Shown here: positions 19,117 through 30,399 of the stretch, one piece after another
How positions within the stretch are numbered: position 1 is the first letter of the stretch
Layout: each line of letters begins with the position of its first letter
Assembly: GCA_002591725.1 (NCBI GenBank)
Contig: NJAL01000005.1
Span: forward strand, 1-64,000
Direction of reading: 5' to 3'
DNA: 64,000 nt
Source: Candidatus Didemnitutus mandela
GTDB taxonomy: Bacteria; Verrucomicrobiota; Verrucomicrobiia; Opitutales; Opitutaceae
Notes under the pieces: generated by a model
Told to the model about the DNA's origin: nothing
Seen by the model: the letters and a program-made list of their open reading frames with translations, nothing else
Database searches by the model: none
Position numbers and translations under genes: made by a program

Positions 19117-20098
19117 TTCGTTGTTCCCTGTCCCGTGGCCTGAAGCAATAGCCGGCATGCTGACCATTGCCGTCATCGAGCGTGCTATCGAGCGGCAGCG
19201 CCTCGCGAACAGCCTGCTTCTGCACGGTGAAAATCTTGCCACGCTTGCCACAGTAGCTCACGGCATCGCCGACCGCTTGCTGAACGATCCGCGGCATCCC
19301 TCGCAGTATTTTGCGCCCAAGCATCACCCTGATTTTTTTGCCCTCCGCCCTGAGGGGAAGATGTACCAGATTTCGGCTGAGGCTATGCGTGGTCTGATCG
19401 ACCGTATTCATGTGTCACCGCGAGTCTCCATCCGCAAGGTTGCGGTTATTTATGAGGCCGACCACATGCATGCTGCGGTCGGGAATATTTTTCTTAAAAC
19501 TCTCGAAGAGCCTCCTGCGAGCACGACAATCCTGCTGCTCACGACGCGTCCGCATTCGCTCCTTGCGACGATCTACAGCCGCTGTCTGCATTTCCGCTTT
19601 ACCGACGCTGGATACGAAGCGCTCAGCGATGCGACTGAAACAGCGCGGGAAGCCTGGAGACGGCTCCGTGCTGACTATTCAAACTGGCTGGCGCGGCTGG
19701 GCGGAGGTTTGAGTGACAAAAAGGTCACCGCTGACCAAGTCATGAGCATTTACGGTTTTGTGACGCGCTTCAGCGCCGTTTTAGCCGCTATTACCGGTCA
19801 GATTTGGAAACAGCAAAAGGGAGAGCTGCTGGATGATCTCCGCGCTGACCAAGTTGACGCGATCCAAAGTGGTATTAGCAACGGTATGCGCCTAAAACTT
19901 TTTGCGGAAATCGAACAGGTAACTCATAGCTACGCGCGTGAACGTCTAGTTGCCGGAGATGAAATTGCACGACGGGCGCTCATTGCCTCAATCGAACAAT
20001 TAGAATATAATATTAGCATGCTCCATCTCAATCTGAATGAGGCGGCCGCGCTCGAAAATTTTTTGCTCGCATCGCTGAGCATTTGGTCTCAGCATTAA
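19109..20098 (+). CDS. holB: DNA polymerase III delta-prime-like subunit
   Basis: NSLLLHGENL, VAVIYEADHMHAAVGNIFLKTLEEPPASTTILLLTT, ATIYSRC; overlaps tmk by 8 nt. Confidence 0.85.
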   Translation: MADSLFPVPWPEAIAGMLTIAVIERAIERQRLANSLLLHGENLATLATVAHGIADRLLNDPRHPSQYFAPKHHPDFFALRPEGKMYQISAEAMRGLIDRIHVSPRVSIRKVAVIYEADHMHAAVGNIFLKTLEEPPASTTILLLTTRPHSLLATIYSRCLHFRFTDAGYEALSDATETAREAWRRLRADYSNWLARLGGGLSDKKVTADQVMSIYGFVTRFSAVLAAITGQIWKQQKGELLDDLRADQVDAIQSGISNGMRLKLFAEIEQVTHSYARERLVAGDEIARRALIASIEQLEYNISMLHLNLNEAAALENFLLASLSIWSQH

Positions 20099-20117
20099 TT
20101 GATTACAATTACAATTC

Positions 20118-20150
20118 AACTGGCCGGTTTCGGCCAGGTTGGTTTTTTTG
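20118..20150 (+). terminator. Rho-independent terminator after holB
   Basis: CTGGCC-ggtttc-GGCCAG hairpin followed by GTTGGTTTTTTTG. Confidence 0.7.
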
Positions 20151-20259
20151 TGTTTTTACCAACCGTTCCGGAAATTGCGATTTACCAAACCGAGCTTCTG
20201 TGCTGCTGAGTCCTCCAGCGACATGAAAACCTCAGAGATCAAAAACCGACGCTTCTCAG

Positions 20260-20279
20260 TATAGCTTGGTATAGCTTGG
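20260..20279. repeat. 10-bp tandem duplication (tatagcttgg x2)
   Basis: Read directly. Confidence 0.95.
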
Positions 20280-20314
20280 CCGATTTTTATCGAGCAGACG
20301 TTCAGCACCTCCTC

Positions 20315-20344
20315 GACAGATTGGCACTTGACAGATTGGCACTT
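20315..20344. repeat. 15-bp tandem duplication (gacagattggcactt x2)
   Basis: Read directly. Confidence 0.97.
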
Positions 20345-20459
20345 ATTAACTTATTGTAGTCAAGCATGTGTCGGCCGACACGGTTGCCGCATTGGGCGCG
20401 GCCAGCCAGTTCATAGCTTTAGCGTTATTTATTTCGATTTCATAAGCATAATCGTGATG

Positions 20460-21420
20460 AGCACCATGTTGGCTCCAATGATTGTAAAAGCGCAAAAAAA
20501 TGTGCTGCCGCCGGAGCTCATGAAATTATGTGCCAGCTGTTCTTTTTTTGATTATGGACGGTACGCTTTTCATCGAGGCGATAAACATTGCCATCGGTGT
20601 GTTTTTGCGTGCGCACGGCTATCCTTCGGGCCACGGTGGTGGTTACCTTCATTCAAAACGTGTGCAACATCAGCTGGCAGCTCCGTGCTCCTCTTTTAGT
20701 CTGCCGAAAGTGGGCGTTTCTGACGTGGCGTTCGCTAGCGTTTTTAGTTGCGTGGTCGGCGAACATCATTTTGTGGCATTCTTCTCGAACGCCGCCTGAA
20801 CTGATGCTGAAGGCCCCGGGGGCGGACCTGAACCTCGCGCGCAAACACATCCTGCACGTCGGCCTGCCTGCAGTCGGCGAAAATATGAGATACTGGCTCT
20901 CGCTAATGGTTATCACGAGTTTCATCCCCCTGGCTCAGGGGCCGAGGAACTGTCATAAGATGACCTTATGACCTATGTCGAAAGCGCACAGCGGTTGGTA
21001 GTGCTTTTTAGCAATCTAGCCGGTTTTAGCACGGAAATCCTACTGGGTCAGCTCAAGCTCACGGGGGCAAGCCAGTTCGACGAAGCGTATCGCAAGATGA
21101 TGTGCAGCGTTTTGCACGTAGCTGATTAATTACAGCGGGCGCTATTCTTATCGCGGCCCTCCTGCTCGCAGGGCCGCTGTTGGACTTTCCCCCCATGATG
21201 TTCGTCGTGATTATCTTCGGCACGTTTTTGTTACGACTTTCAGTCGTGTACAAGCTAGGGAATATTTTAAATATATTAATCATTAAAATGGTAAGTTACA
21301 TCAACAATTCGGGTTTTTCTGTTCAAATCGTGCTCTTTTCTGAGTGTCTCCCTCTTCTGGCTCCTTGGCATCAAGGCCAGCTGTGACCTTATGGGAATTT
21401 GGGCTGTAATGATGTCTGAG
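20460..21420 (+). pseudogene. MATE-family efflux transporter remnant
   Basis: Fragments in several frames: LMDGTLFIEAINIAIGVFLRAHGYP, KHILHVGLPAVGENMRYWLSLMVITSFI, LGNILNILIIKMV...FSVQIVLFSE. Confidence 0.65.
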
Positions 21421-22168
21421 AAGTAGACGTGTGCTGGAGTCGCGAACAGGCTCTCTCCGATACGCTGCCCACCGTGTGGAATGATTAAATGCAAAAATCC
21501 AGCACGGCGTGCTCGAGTTCTGTGTGGCATTCTATGTACAGGCTTTGTTGTGGCGCACGAGATTTGTCGCAAGAAATTTCCTCATGTCCAGGCTGCCAGG
21601 CGGGCTCCGAAGCATATTTCAGCATCAGTATGCGGTTGTAGATTGGCGGTGTCGAGTTCGTTCATCTCCAATGATTTGTAACGATGTGTCTCCCAGCGAT
21701 AATCTTTGGGCGTAACATCTACGATGATCAGCCGCTCCCGACCGCTTAGAATGACGGCAGGCAAATTGCATCGCGGTTTTTCGGCCTATGCTGTGGCTGA
21801 TGGCGATGGTGCGTGGAATTTGCTGATCTTTTATCGAAATGGCGGTGCCCGCCATAATGGTTGGGTAGTCAATCGTCTGACCATGAGGTGGACTGTCGTG
21901 GTTGTGGACGTCGGGGGAAGCATGTAAGGTTGGCCAGCTCTGAGGTCGCGACTGGTCTTCTGTCAGCTGTGCGAGGGCCCCAGAATGATTTTGGAGGACC
22001 AGCATCGGCGGTTTGCCAGCATAACCAAAGCCGACGAAATTCAGTTTCATAGTTTAGTCTGCGAAAAGCCGGGAATAGCCGCGCTGACAAATGGCATTTT
22101 GCGGCCAGCCTCGTTATTGGTTTTCTTCGTGCCCCCTTTGCATCAGAATGGTTCAATAAACACCGCTC

Positions 22169-24736
22169 ATGTCCGAAAAACTCACCCCGATGATGCAGCA
22201 GTACTCCGAAATCAGACGCGGCCTGCCCGCGAATACCCTTCTACTCTTTCGCTTGGGCGACTTCTACGAAATGTTCTACGAGGATGCCGAAATCGGTGCG
22301 CGCCTGCTCGGCATCACACTGACGAAACGGCAGGACTATCCGATGGCCGGCATCCCGTTTCATACCGCGGATAATTATGTGTCGAAGCTGCTTGCGGCGG
22401 GGAAAAAGGTCGGGATTTGCGACCAATCCGAACCGGCGAAAGCTGGCAAGCTCGTGCGGCGGCAGCTTACACGCATCCTTTCGTCGGGCACCAAGCTTGC
22501 GGCCAATCAGCTAGATCCGGCGAAAAACCATTACCTAGCCGCACTCGAATTGAGCAAACGTGGCCTGCACGCTGCATGGCTCGATCTTTCCACTGGCGAA
22601 TTTTCGGTCGCGACCGATACCCACCCGAAAAACTTGCTGCCAGTGCTGATCGCGCTCAATCCTGCCGAGATAATCCTGGTCGAGGGCGAACTCGAACGTT
22701 GGAAAGTAGCTTCGCACGAGGATCACGCGTGCCTTGCCTTGCAGCATTTTTGTGCGGAACGTTCGATCTCGGAGCTCCCTGGCTACCACTTCGAGATCGC
22801 CGATGGCGCAAAGATCGTGATGGAGACTCTTGGCGTGCTCAACTTGGAGGGCTTCGGACTCTCTAATGCGCATCCCTCACTCGGTGCTGCTGGTGCGCTG
22901 GTGTATTATGCGACAGAAAATCTTTGTGCGAAGCCGGAAAACCTTCGCTCGGTCCAGGAGTATCGCAGCGCTTCCACTTTGCTCCTTGATCCGGCGACGC
23001 TCCGAAACTTGGAAATTTTCGAATCTGTCCAAGGTACGCGCGACACCGCACTTCTTGGTGCGATCGATCGCTCGACAACGGCTGCTGGTGCGCGAATGCT
23101 CGAACGTTGGCTTGCGGCGCCTGCGCTTGATATCGATAAAATTCAGCGGCGACAGAACGTTGTGGGCGAACTTGTGGCCCAGCCAATGGGTCTTGGTGAA
23201 TTACGTGAGCTCTTGAGTAAGGTACGCGACATCCCGCGTATCCTCAGCCGGCTGCAAAACCGCTTTCGTAACCCGCGCGAACTCGGTGCGGTGCTCGATA
23301 TGCTAGCCCAAATTCCGGCGATTATTACCGTACTTGAACAGCTCGACGCTAGACTCGTTGGCAGCAATCGCGGCGAAGTTTTTCGGCTGCGGGCGCGTCT
23401 GGTCAATCTGCCTGCGCTCCGCGAGCTGCTTGGACGTGCCATCGCTGACGAGTTGCCCAACGATCTTGCCGATGGCGGCTACATTCGAGCCGGTTACGAT
23501 GTGGAGCTAGATCGTTTGCGCAGTCTGATTTCGGATAACAAGGGCTGGCTGGCGGATCTCGAACGACAAGAACAGGAACGCACCGGCATACGGAGCTTAA
23601 AAATCCGGTTTACCTCTGTGTTCGGCTATTACATCGAAGTTACTAAAGCCAATGTCCACCTTGTGCCCGCCGATTATGTGCGAAAGCAGACGACCGTGAA
23701 TGGCGAGCGTTACGTTACGGAAAGCCTCAAATTGAAGGAAAATGAAATTTTCTTGGCTGAGGAGAAATCGTTCGCGCGTGAACAGGAACTTTTCGCTGCC
23801 CTTGTCTCGGCCGTGCTCGACGAATCCATTTCGCTATCGCAAACCGCGGATGCCCTGGCTGAACTTGACGTGCTCGCTGGCTGGGCTGCATTGGCACGCG
23901 AATGGGATTATTGCCGGCCCGATCTCTATGAAGGTGATGTGCTTGCGATCGCTGACGGACGCCACCCGGTTGTTGAGCAGATGATGAAGCAGGAACGACT
24001 CGGATTGGCCGGAAACTATACCTTTGTGCCGAACGACACAACAATCGCGGCGAGCGGTCAGCAGATTCTCCTGCTAACCGGACCGAACATGGCGGGCAAA
24101 TCGACCTACATCCGACAAGTGGCGCTGATTACGTTGATGGCGCAAATCGGTTGTTGGGTCCCGGCGAAGGAGTGTCGCATCGGCTTGGTGGATCGCATTT
24201 TTTCCCGCGTTGGGGCGAGCGACGACCTCGCCCGTGGCAATTCAACATTCATGGTCGAGATGAGCGAAACCGCCAATATTCTCAACAATGCGACAGAACA
24301 CTCGCTGATCATTCTTGACGAAATTGGCCGGGGTACCTCGACCTACGACGGCTTGAGCATCGCTTGGTCCGTGGTCGAATATCTCCAGCGCTCAACGGAG
24401 CGTGGACCACGAACTCTTTTTGCTACTAATTACCAAGAACTTACGAAATTAGATAAGTATTTGTCCCGATTAAAAAATTACTCGGTTGCTGTGAAGGAAT
24501 GGAATGATGAAATTATTTTCCTCCGTCGTGTGGTCGAGGGTGCGACCGATCGCAGTTATGGCATCCAGGTGGCGCGGCTGGCGGGCTTACCGTTGTCGGT
24601 TATCGACCGAGCCAAGGCGATCCTGGCCCAACTCGAGTCCAAAAAAGTGGCCGTGACACTTCCTGCGCTACAGGCAAAGCCGAAGGAAAAGATCAGCGTG
24701 GAGAAAATAGACGAGTCGCAGCTCAGCTTGTTTTGA
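22169..24736 (+). CDS. mutS: DNA mismatch repair protein MutS
   Basis: GDFYEMFYEDA, LLTGPNMAGKSTYIRQVALI, DEIGRGTSTYDGLSIAW; full 855 aa; ATHY motif reads ATNY. Confidence 0.97.
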   Translation: MSEKLTPMMQQYSEIRRGLPANTLLLFRLGDFYEMFYEDAEIGARLLGITLTKRQDYPMAGIPFHTADNYVSKLLAAGKKVGICDQSEPAKAGKLVRRQLTRILSSGTKLAANQLDPAKNHYLAALELSKRGLHAAWLDLSTGEFSVATDTHPKNLLPVLIALNPAEIILVEGELERWKVASHEDHACLALQHFCAERSISELPGYHFEIADGAKIVMETLGVLNLEGFGLSNAHPSLGAAGALVYYATENLCAKPENLRSVQEYRSASTLLLDPATLRNLEIFESVQGTRDTALLGAIDRSTTAAGARMLERWLAAPALDIDKIQRRQNVVGELVAQPMGLGELRELLSKVRDIPRILSRLQNRFRNPRELGAVLDMLAQIPAIITVLEQLDARLVGSNRGEVFRLRARLVNLPALRELLGRAIADELPNDLADGGYIRAGYDVELDRLRSLISDNKGWLADLERQEQERTGIRSLKIRFTSVFGYYIEVTKANVHLVPADYVRKQTTVNGERYVTESLKLKENEIFLAEEKSFAREQELFAALVSAVLDESISLSQTADALAELDVLAGWAALAREWDYCRPDLYEGDVLAIADGRHPVVEQMMKQERLGLAGNYTFVPNDTTIAASGQQILLLTGPNMAGKSTYIRQVALITLMAQIGCWVPAKECRIGLVDRIFSRVGASDDLARGNSTFMVEMSETANILNNATEHSLIILDEIGRGTSTYDGLSIAWSVVEYLQRSTERGPRTLFATNYQELTKLDKYLSRLKNYSVAVKEWNDEIIFLRRVVEGATDRSYGIQVARLAGLPLSVIDRAKAILAQLESKKVAVTLPALQAKPKEKISVEKIDESQLSLF

Positions 24737-24764
24737 ACGTTTTGCTCCCGGTGCGTGGACTGCG

Positions 24765-25523
24765 TCAGTATCTCTTGAAGAAATCCGGAGGCAGTGGTGC
24801 CTTCGCCCTAAAATGTTGGGAGCGGCCGCCGAATTCGTAGCTGAAACTTGTTTCGAGTGAATGGAGAAAAAGCCGCTTCAATCCGGTCGCCTTGGCGAAA
24901 GTGCGGTTGAGCCCGAAATCGCCGTAAGTTTTATCGCCGACGATTGGTAGATGGCGCTTGATGCACTGGACACGGAGCTGGTGGCTGCGCCCCGTGTGTG
25001 GTTCGAGGTGAAGCAGGGATGTCGAAAAAACACCCTGGCTGTGGTGTTGTAGCTGAAATTGTGTGGTGACGGGAATGTTTCCGGAACAAGTGGTCCGCAC
25101 TTGCCTACCCTTTTTCTGTACCGCGAGGAAATCGCACCAGAGTTGTGATTTTTCTGTCGGCTGGCCGAAAACAAGCGCCTGGTAGATTTTGCGGACTTTC
25201 TTTTTCGCAAATTGGATACGCACGGCCTCGGCGAGAGGTTTGCTGGCAGCCGTGAGGATTACACCAGAGGTTGCACCATCGAGCCGGTTTAGAAGCCATA
25301 AACGCAATTCCTGGCTCCTGGTGTCTTTCCAGTGGTAACACTGTTCGACCTCGTCGTAGCGGGCATTGAGAATTGACCGAGCCTGATCTCCCCCTCTGTT
25401 TGGGTGCGAGAGAATGCCGGCGGGTTTGTCGAAGGCGCCGACACCATAGGCGTCCGTTTCAAGCTGCTTCACGCCGTTGCTAAGCGGTAACGCTTCCCAA
25501 AAGTCTACGAGTTTCGCACTCAA
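24765..25523 (-). CDS. RluA-family pseudouridine synthase
   Basis: LLNRLDGATSGVIL catalytic motif, LEPHTGRSHQLRVQ, IVGDKTYGD. Confidence 0.92.
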   Translation of the reverse strand: MSAKLVDFWEALPLSNGVKQLETDAYGVGAFDKPAGILSHPNRGGDQARSILNARYDEVEQCYHWKDTRSQELRLWLLNRLDGATSGVILTAASKPLAEAVRIQFAKKKVRKIYQALVFGQPTEKSQLWCDFLAVQKKGRQVRTTCSGNIPVTTQFQLQHHSQGVFSTSLLHLEPHTGRSHQLRVQCIKRHLPIVGDKTYGDFGLNRTFAKATGLKRLFLHSLETSFSYEFGGRSQHFRAKAPLPPDFFKRY

Positions 25524-25659
25524 TTTAGTAGTAGAAAAAGTTGAGCTCGACCTGTTACTGGTCTCCGAGCACGTTTGTCATTTGCTCCGTCCATTTGAGG
25601 TAGGATTGGCGGTTAGTGATTGATGGCGGCCCCTGGCACTGCCTAGCAGGCAACCTGCA

Positions 25660-26725
25660 CGGCGGTTTGCTTAATGTTAAAAATGGGAATACCATAATAC
25701 CATACATCCTTGTTGATGGTGAACTTCACCTTCAAGTAGCTGTCGGATGAGATGTAGCCGTCGAAGTGATTGACAATGCTGTGCCATTCGGAATCAATGA
25801 TTTCGATGAGTTCGTTGAGATAATCGTTATACTCGTCCCAACAGGCGTCGATGCCGAATACGCAAATATTGGATGTTCCGGCTGGTCGATTACGATCAGA
25901 GAGGATGTTAAGATGCGGGGTAGAAACACGGAGAGACTGGACGCGGTTGTACTCGCTCGGTTTGTTTTTTGGGGGGGAAGTGGTGCTTCCGATCGGACTC
26001 TTGGAGCTTTACGAGGCCCTCGAGGGAAGTAGGGGCGAGACTCAATGGACGCTCGTTTTTGTTTATATTTACATTGGTCTTGATACCGGTCTCTGATTTA
26101 CCCTCGGCTTTCTCCTGATTGCTCAGGGGAATCTGTTTGGCGCGGGCGACCTGCTGGGCCTGAACGGGCGAATCCGTTTTGTCTTGCTGCGGCTGGGTAT
26201 GGTCGCTGGCAGCGAATTGATTATGAAGAAGCATCTTTCATCTTTCCCCCCTTTAAGGTGGGGGGATTTCCGAGATCGATTTCCTTGACCGCTTCTTTCT
26301 GGGTGGAGGACTGCTGGCTGCGATTGTTGATGTTGTGTGTCTTCTTCTGCTCGTTGTCAGGGGCGTTCGGGTTCGTCTTAACGAGCTCCATCGGATTGGC
26401 CTTGTCCGGGCTCGGGTAGCGGTTCGACCTGGAAGTCAAAAGCTTTTATCTTATGTAGCTTGATCGAACCGAGATTGGAGTGTGTGTTGACGAGATTTTT
26501 GATTGGGAGGTGTGGCGCCAGCCAGAAGAACAGCGCGTAAAAAACACCGATCGCTGGGGAGCTTTTTCTCCTTTTGTCGTCGCACATAAATGCGGAAGAA
26601 TATGGTGGCGATGGCTTAGCACCGTGGTGCGTGAAGGAGGCAAATTTAGGATTTGTCGGCACAGTTTTTTCGAAAATCAAACTATTAGATCTGCCTGAGT
26701 TAAAAGGTTGTACCATCTCTTCCAA
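25660..26725 (-). pseudogene. Second TonB-like/C-terminal TonB-domain protein, degraded
   Basis: Minus strand FYALFFWLAPHL...QVEPLPEPG...NPNAPDNEQKKTHNINNRSQQSSTQKEA...; distal FGIDACWDEYNDYLNELIEIIDSEWHSIVNHFDGYISSDSYLKVKFTINKD in another frame. Confidence 0.5.
25688..25703. repeat. 8-bp tandem duplication (aataccat x2)
   Basis: Read directly; not a multiple of 3; lies near the 3' end of the TonB-like pseudogene. Confidence 0.9.
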
Positions 26726-26884
26726 AGGAAATCCTAAGATATTACCTACTTAGCGAACCTATTAAAATAAAATGCGCGACGATAAACTAGCTATGCTTCT
26801 AGATTTCATAGCTGCCAGCTTTATCGAATATACAAGGTGTTCTTCGATGCTGGTCGCTAGTCTAGTCAATAGTTTAAAAAGTTA

Positions 26885-27190
26885 CTAAAAGGTTACTTTG
26901 CTGGCCGCTCCGCTATCGACTTTGAAATAGCCCCGGAGCCCGCGCAACGCTAGACCGGTAAATACCGTGTACGTGAGCCCGCTAAACAGACGAAACATCG
27001 TCCGGACATCGCGCGGTTTATTGAGTCCTGTGCGGTCGATAAATACAGTGGTAGTGGTATCGGAATCCAGCACTGTCGCGTTCGGGTGGCCGCTGTGCAA
27101 CTCAATCCGCTTTCAATGCCGCATTATGTGCGACCACATGTCGGCGATCTGTCTCGTGCCTATCAAACGCCGATGACCTGGACCACCTTG
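26885..27190 (-). pseudogene. maf: Maf-like nucleotide pyrophosphatase remnant
   Basis: TVLDSDTTTTVFIDRTGLNKPRDVRTMFRLFSGLTYTVFTGLALR resembles Maf ADTIV...LGKPRDEADARRMLRxLSGRTHxVxTGVAL. Confidence 0.55.
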
Positions 27191-29006
27191 GCTTCGAAGC
27201 TTCTCACACTGACCTGGACTCGCGGCGGTGTGGTGAAACTGAGGCGAGAATGAGGTGCGGCGGAAAATCGACGGAGGGGAAACATCAGCGGCTTGAAAGT
27301 TTTAGCTGCGTCAAGCTGTCGCGAGTTTTGTTACTTTACATGCGTATTGATCTTGTTCAGCAAAATCATCGTTGGCTACCTTGCTGGTAATCGTATCTGT
27401 ATTGTCGATGTTTGCCGGGCTTTAGTGATGTAGGGGGTGTCGAGGTGGTTTTGTGTCTTGAACTTATCGTCTTTGGCCACCCCCGCCCCGATACGCAATT
27501 TGCTCTTTCGGGCGAAGTTTGTTGCCGGTGTGAAAGAGACAATTTGTGCAATCGCGGTGGAAAACGGTAAGGCTCCGACAATCCTCGGTGGTTTCACCGA
27601 AGAAAATTTGGAAAAAAGGAGAACAAGCACTGCCTTTGATTACGCCGCCGCTTGCCGGAATGGTAAAATAGTTGCCGGTGCTAGCAAATGGCCTGTTGCC
27701 GATTTAAGACGTATTCTATTAGGCTTGTTGTTTCGAGCCGGCTGACGTCCTGTTCATTTGACAGTTTTGTGGCAAGCGTGCTGGTCTAAAGATCTGCGAG
27801 AGAATATGCTCCAACCGACGGCTTCCACCTGCTGGCTTTGTCACGGGCTTGATCCAGTGAAACAGCTGGCTGCTCAAAGGACCGGGCGCGCTGTTGAATC
27901 TCTCGGCCAGCCCTTCGAATGGTGGCAAGAACGGCGTGAAAGAAATGTTGGTGCAGGGATTGCCGCACGGGCCTGGCAAGTTGCCTGGGGGGAATGCCAT
28001 CGGCGGGAACAACGAGCCGCTTCTTCTATGGGTGCAGCGTCATTTGTGGTGCATAAGGCGAAGTTGTCTTTTGTCTTGCACCGTTTCGCGAAGGAGCTAC
28101 ACGCTGTCTGATACTGTGACATCAATCTGATGCGATAAGCGTGACTTATGGAGGTGCGGTGCAGCATCCGACTGTACGGCCAGACCGAATAGACTGGCAT
28201 CTTTGATACACTATACACTTGCGCTCGGAACGTGCATAACCCCACAAGATCGGTTCCAAAAAAGTGGCTCTTGTGGTCTTTCCGGTGGCATTGGTTCGGT
28301 GTTTACGGCGGTGATTGTTGCGCGCGGCCCCCGGACATAAAACGCCATCAGTGTCAGTCTGTCTTCGATACTTTCCAGCTAGCGTTTGCGAGACGATTCC
28401 TCTGTGGCCGCGCGCAACCTCGGCGCAAAATATTACAGCCTATCTGTCGCCAACATTGGTGAGTGTCGCCAAGGCGACGCTGGCTCCGATTTTTGCTGGC
28501 CGAAACCGGAATATTGCCGAGGAAAATATCCAAGCCCTCATCCGTGATGCCATTGCTAATGGCGATTCCAAAAAAACTTAAAGCACTGCTGCTAACGATG
28601 GGCAACCTGAGCGCTTTATGGCAACATAAGCGGCGGCTTTTTCGGCTACCAGCGATGTTTTTAAAACACAGGCTTGTACCTTTCTCCTGTTGGACCGACG
28701 GCGAGCGAGAGGTCATTCCTGCTAATTCCATAATGAAGCCACCGAGCGCGGAGTTGCGATCCGACTAGACCAGACCGACAAGGACATCCTGTTATTCTAC
28801 AATTTGCTCGATGCGATTTTTACAGCTACATAGATGATAGACATTCGTTGTTACAATTTGATAGTGCGTGGCTTTGGAACAATAATGTTAAATGATATCG
28901 CTCGATAAGGTCGATTTGAACGAATACAAACGCAAGCAGGCTGTGCATCACTCCCACTTTGCTTTCGGTGTTGGCTTGCGGATTTAGTAAAAAGTGTCAG
29001 CACCCC

Positions 29007-30260
29007 ATGCCTGTTTCTTCCGATCTTTTCGAATTTGCCAAGAAACTCATCCCAGGTGGGGTTAATTCTCCAGTACCCGCATTCAGTTTCGTGAAATGCT
29101 CGCCTTTCTTCATCAAGCTAGCGCAAGGCGCGACCACTGACGACCGTTGACGGCTGCGAATTGGTTAAATTGTGTACACGTGGGGGCTTGGCGACCCATG
29201 GGCTAACAACCACCTGCGGATCAAAGCCTCGAGTGCTCAGGCGCTCGAGGCTGACACGTCATTCGGGACGCCGAATCCCTATGAGGTTGAGGTGGAAGTG
29301 TCCGAGCTGATCGTAAGGTTCTTTTCGTCGATTTAAAAAGTTCGCATGTGCAACATGCGGCACCAAAGTACAACGGATGTTGGCGGTCCGGCTAGCACGT
29401 GGGTTTACGCAACGCGACAAAATCATCAAATTTTCCGGCTATTATCATGTGTTACAGCGATTTGCTCCTGGTTAAGGCGGCGGAAACTCCGGAGCGCTCG
29501 TATACGACAGTCCGGACAGCGCCTGTGTGTAGACTTCTTTTGCATAGGATACTGCCTTAGAACGACGTAGGGGGTAATGGCTGGTTCCATGGCGAACCCT
29601 GGGCAGATCGCGTGCGTTATCTTCGAATCTTATATCGGCAACCAAACCCGATTCCGATTATCTGCAGATGCTCCGGCGCTTGTATCCCGAGTTGTGGTAC
29701 CCTGTTGATTTTTGATGAGGTAATGACCGGTTTTTGACTTGCGCGTGAGGTCGTGCAGAAGCTGGTAAAGAGCACGCGTGACCTTACCGCATTAGGCAAA
29801 ATAATCGATAATAAACTGTTGTAGATAAATTATTTAAATCGGAAAACCAGAGACTGTGCATCGGCTCGGTCCAATCGGATCAGTTTATCAGGCGGGCAGG
29901 TTGAGTGGTAACTCGTTGGCGATGGCGGCGGGTATCGAATCGCTGAAGATACTCGATAAACTTAATTCTTATGCCAAACTTCGAGGCGTTGAGCGCGCTG
30001 ATTTTCGATACAGTGCTCGTGGTGGCGCAAGAGAAAGGAATCTCGCTTCAGTCGTTGTGTTTCGGGTCGATGTTTAGTCTATTTTTCACGCTTCATGTTG
30101 CCCGCGATTACCAGGTTGCGCTTACTTCAGACACAAAAAAATTGGCCATTTCTTCAATGCTTGTCTTCAAAACGGCGTCGGTGTCTACCTACCTCCCAGC
30201 GTTTGCGAAGCGTGGCTTTTAAACACTGTTCATAACGGGCCGGCCATCGAGCGGGCGGTT
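29007..30260 (+). pseudogene. hemL: Glutamate-1-semialdehyde 2,1-aminomutase, degraded
   Basis: [95 protein letters not shown]; pieces in different frames with stops. Confidence 0.88.
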
Positions 30261-30399
30261 GGAATCATCCAAAGGACGATTTGTCACCTCTGAAAGCGGA
30301 GCGGTCCATGCTGATTCTTGCCCTCAGAAAACGATGACTATTCCCAACTTCGGACTTATTTTCTCTCTCAGCCTCTAGCTCAGCAGGTGGGTGCTCTCG

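Noticed and set aside
21276-22050. Minus-strand ORFs (MKLNFVGFGYAGKPPM...) reminiscent of a metallo-beta-lactamase-fold start
   Set aside because: Only a short N-terminal resemblance; no metal-binding HxHxDH motif found.
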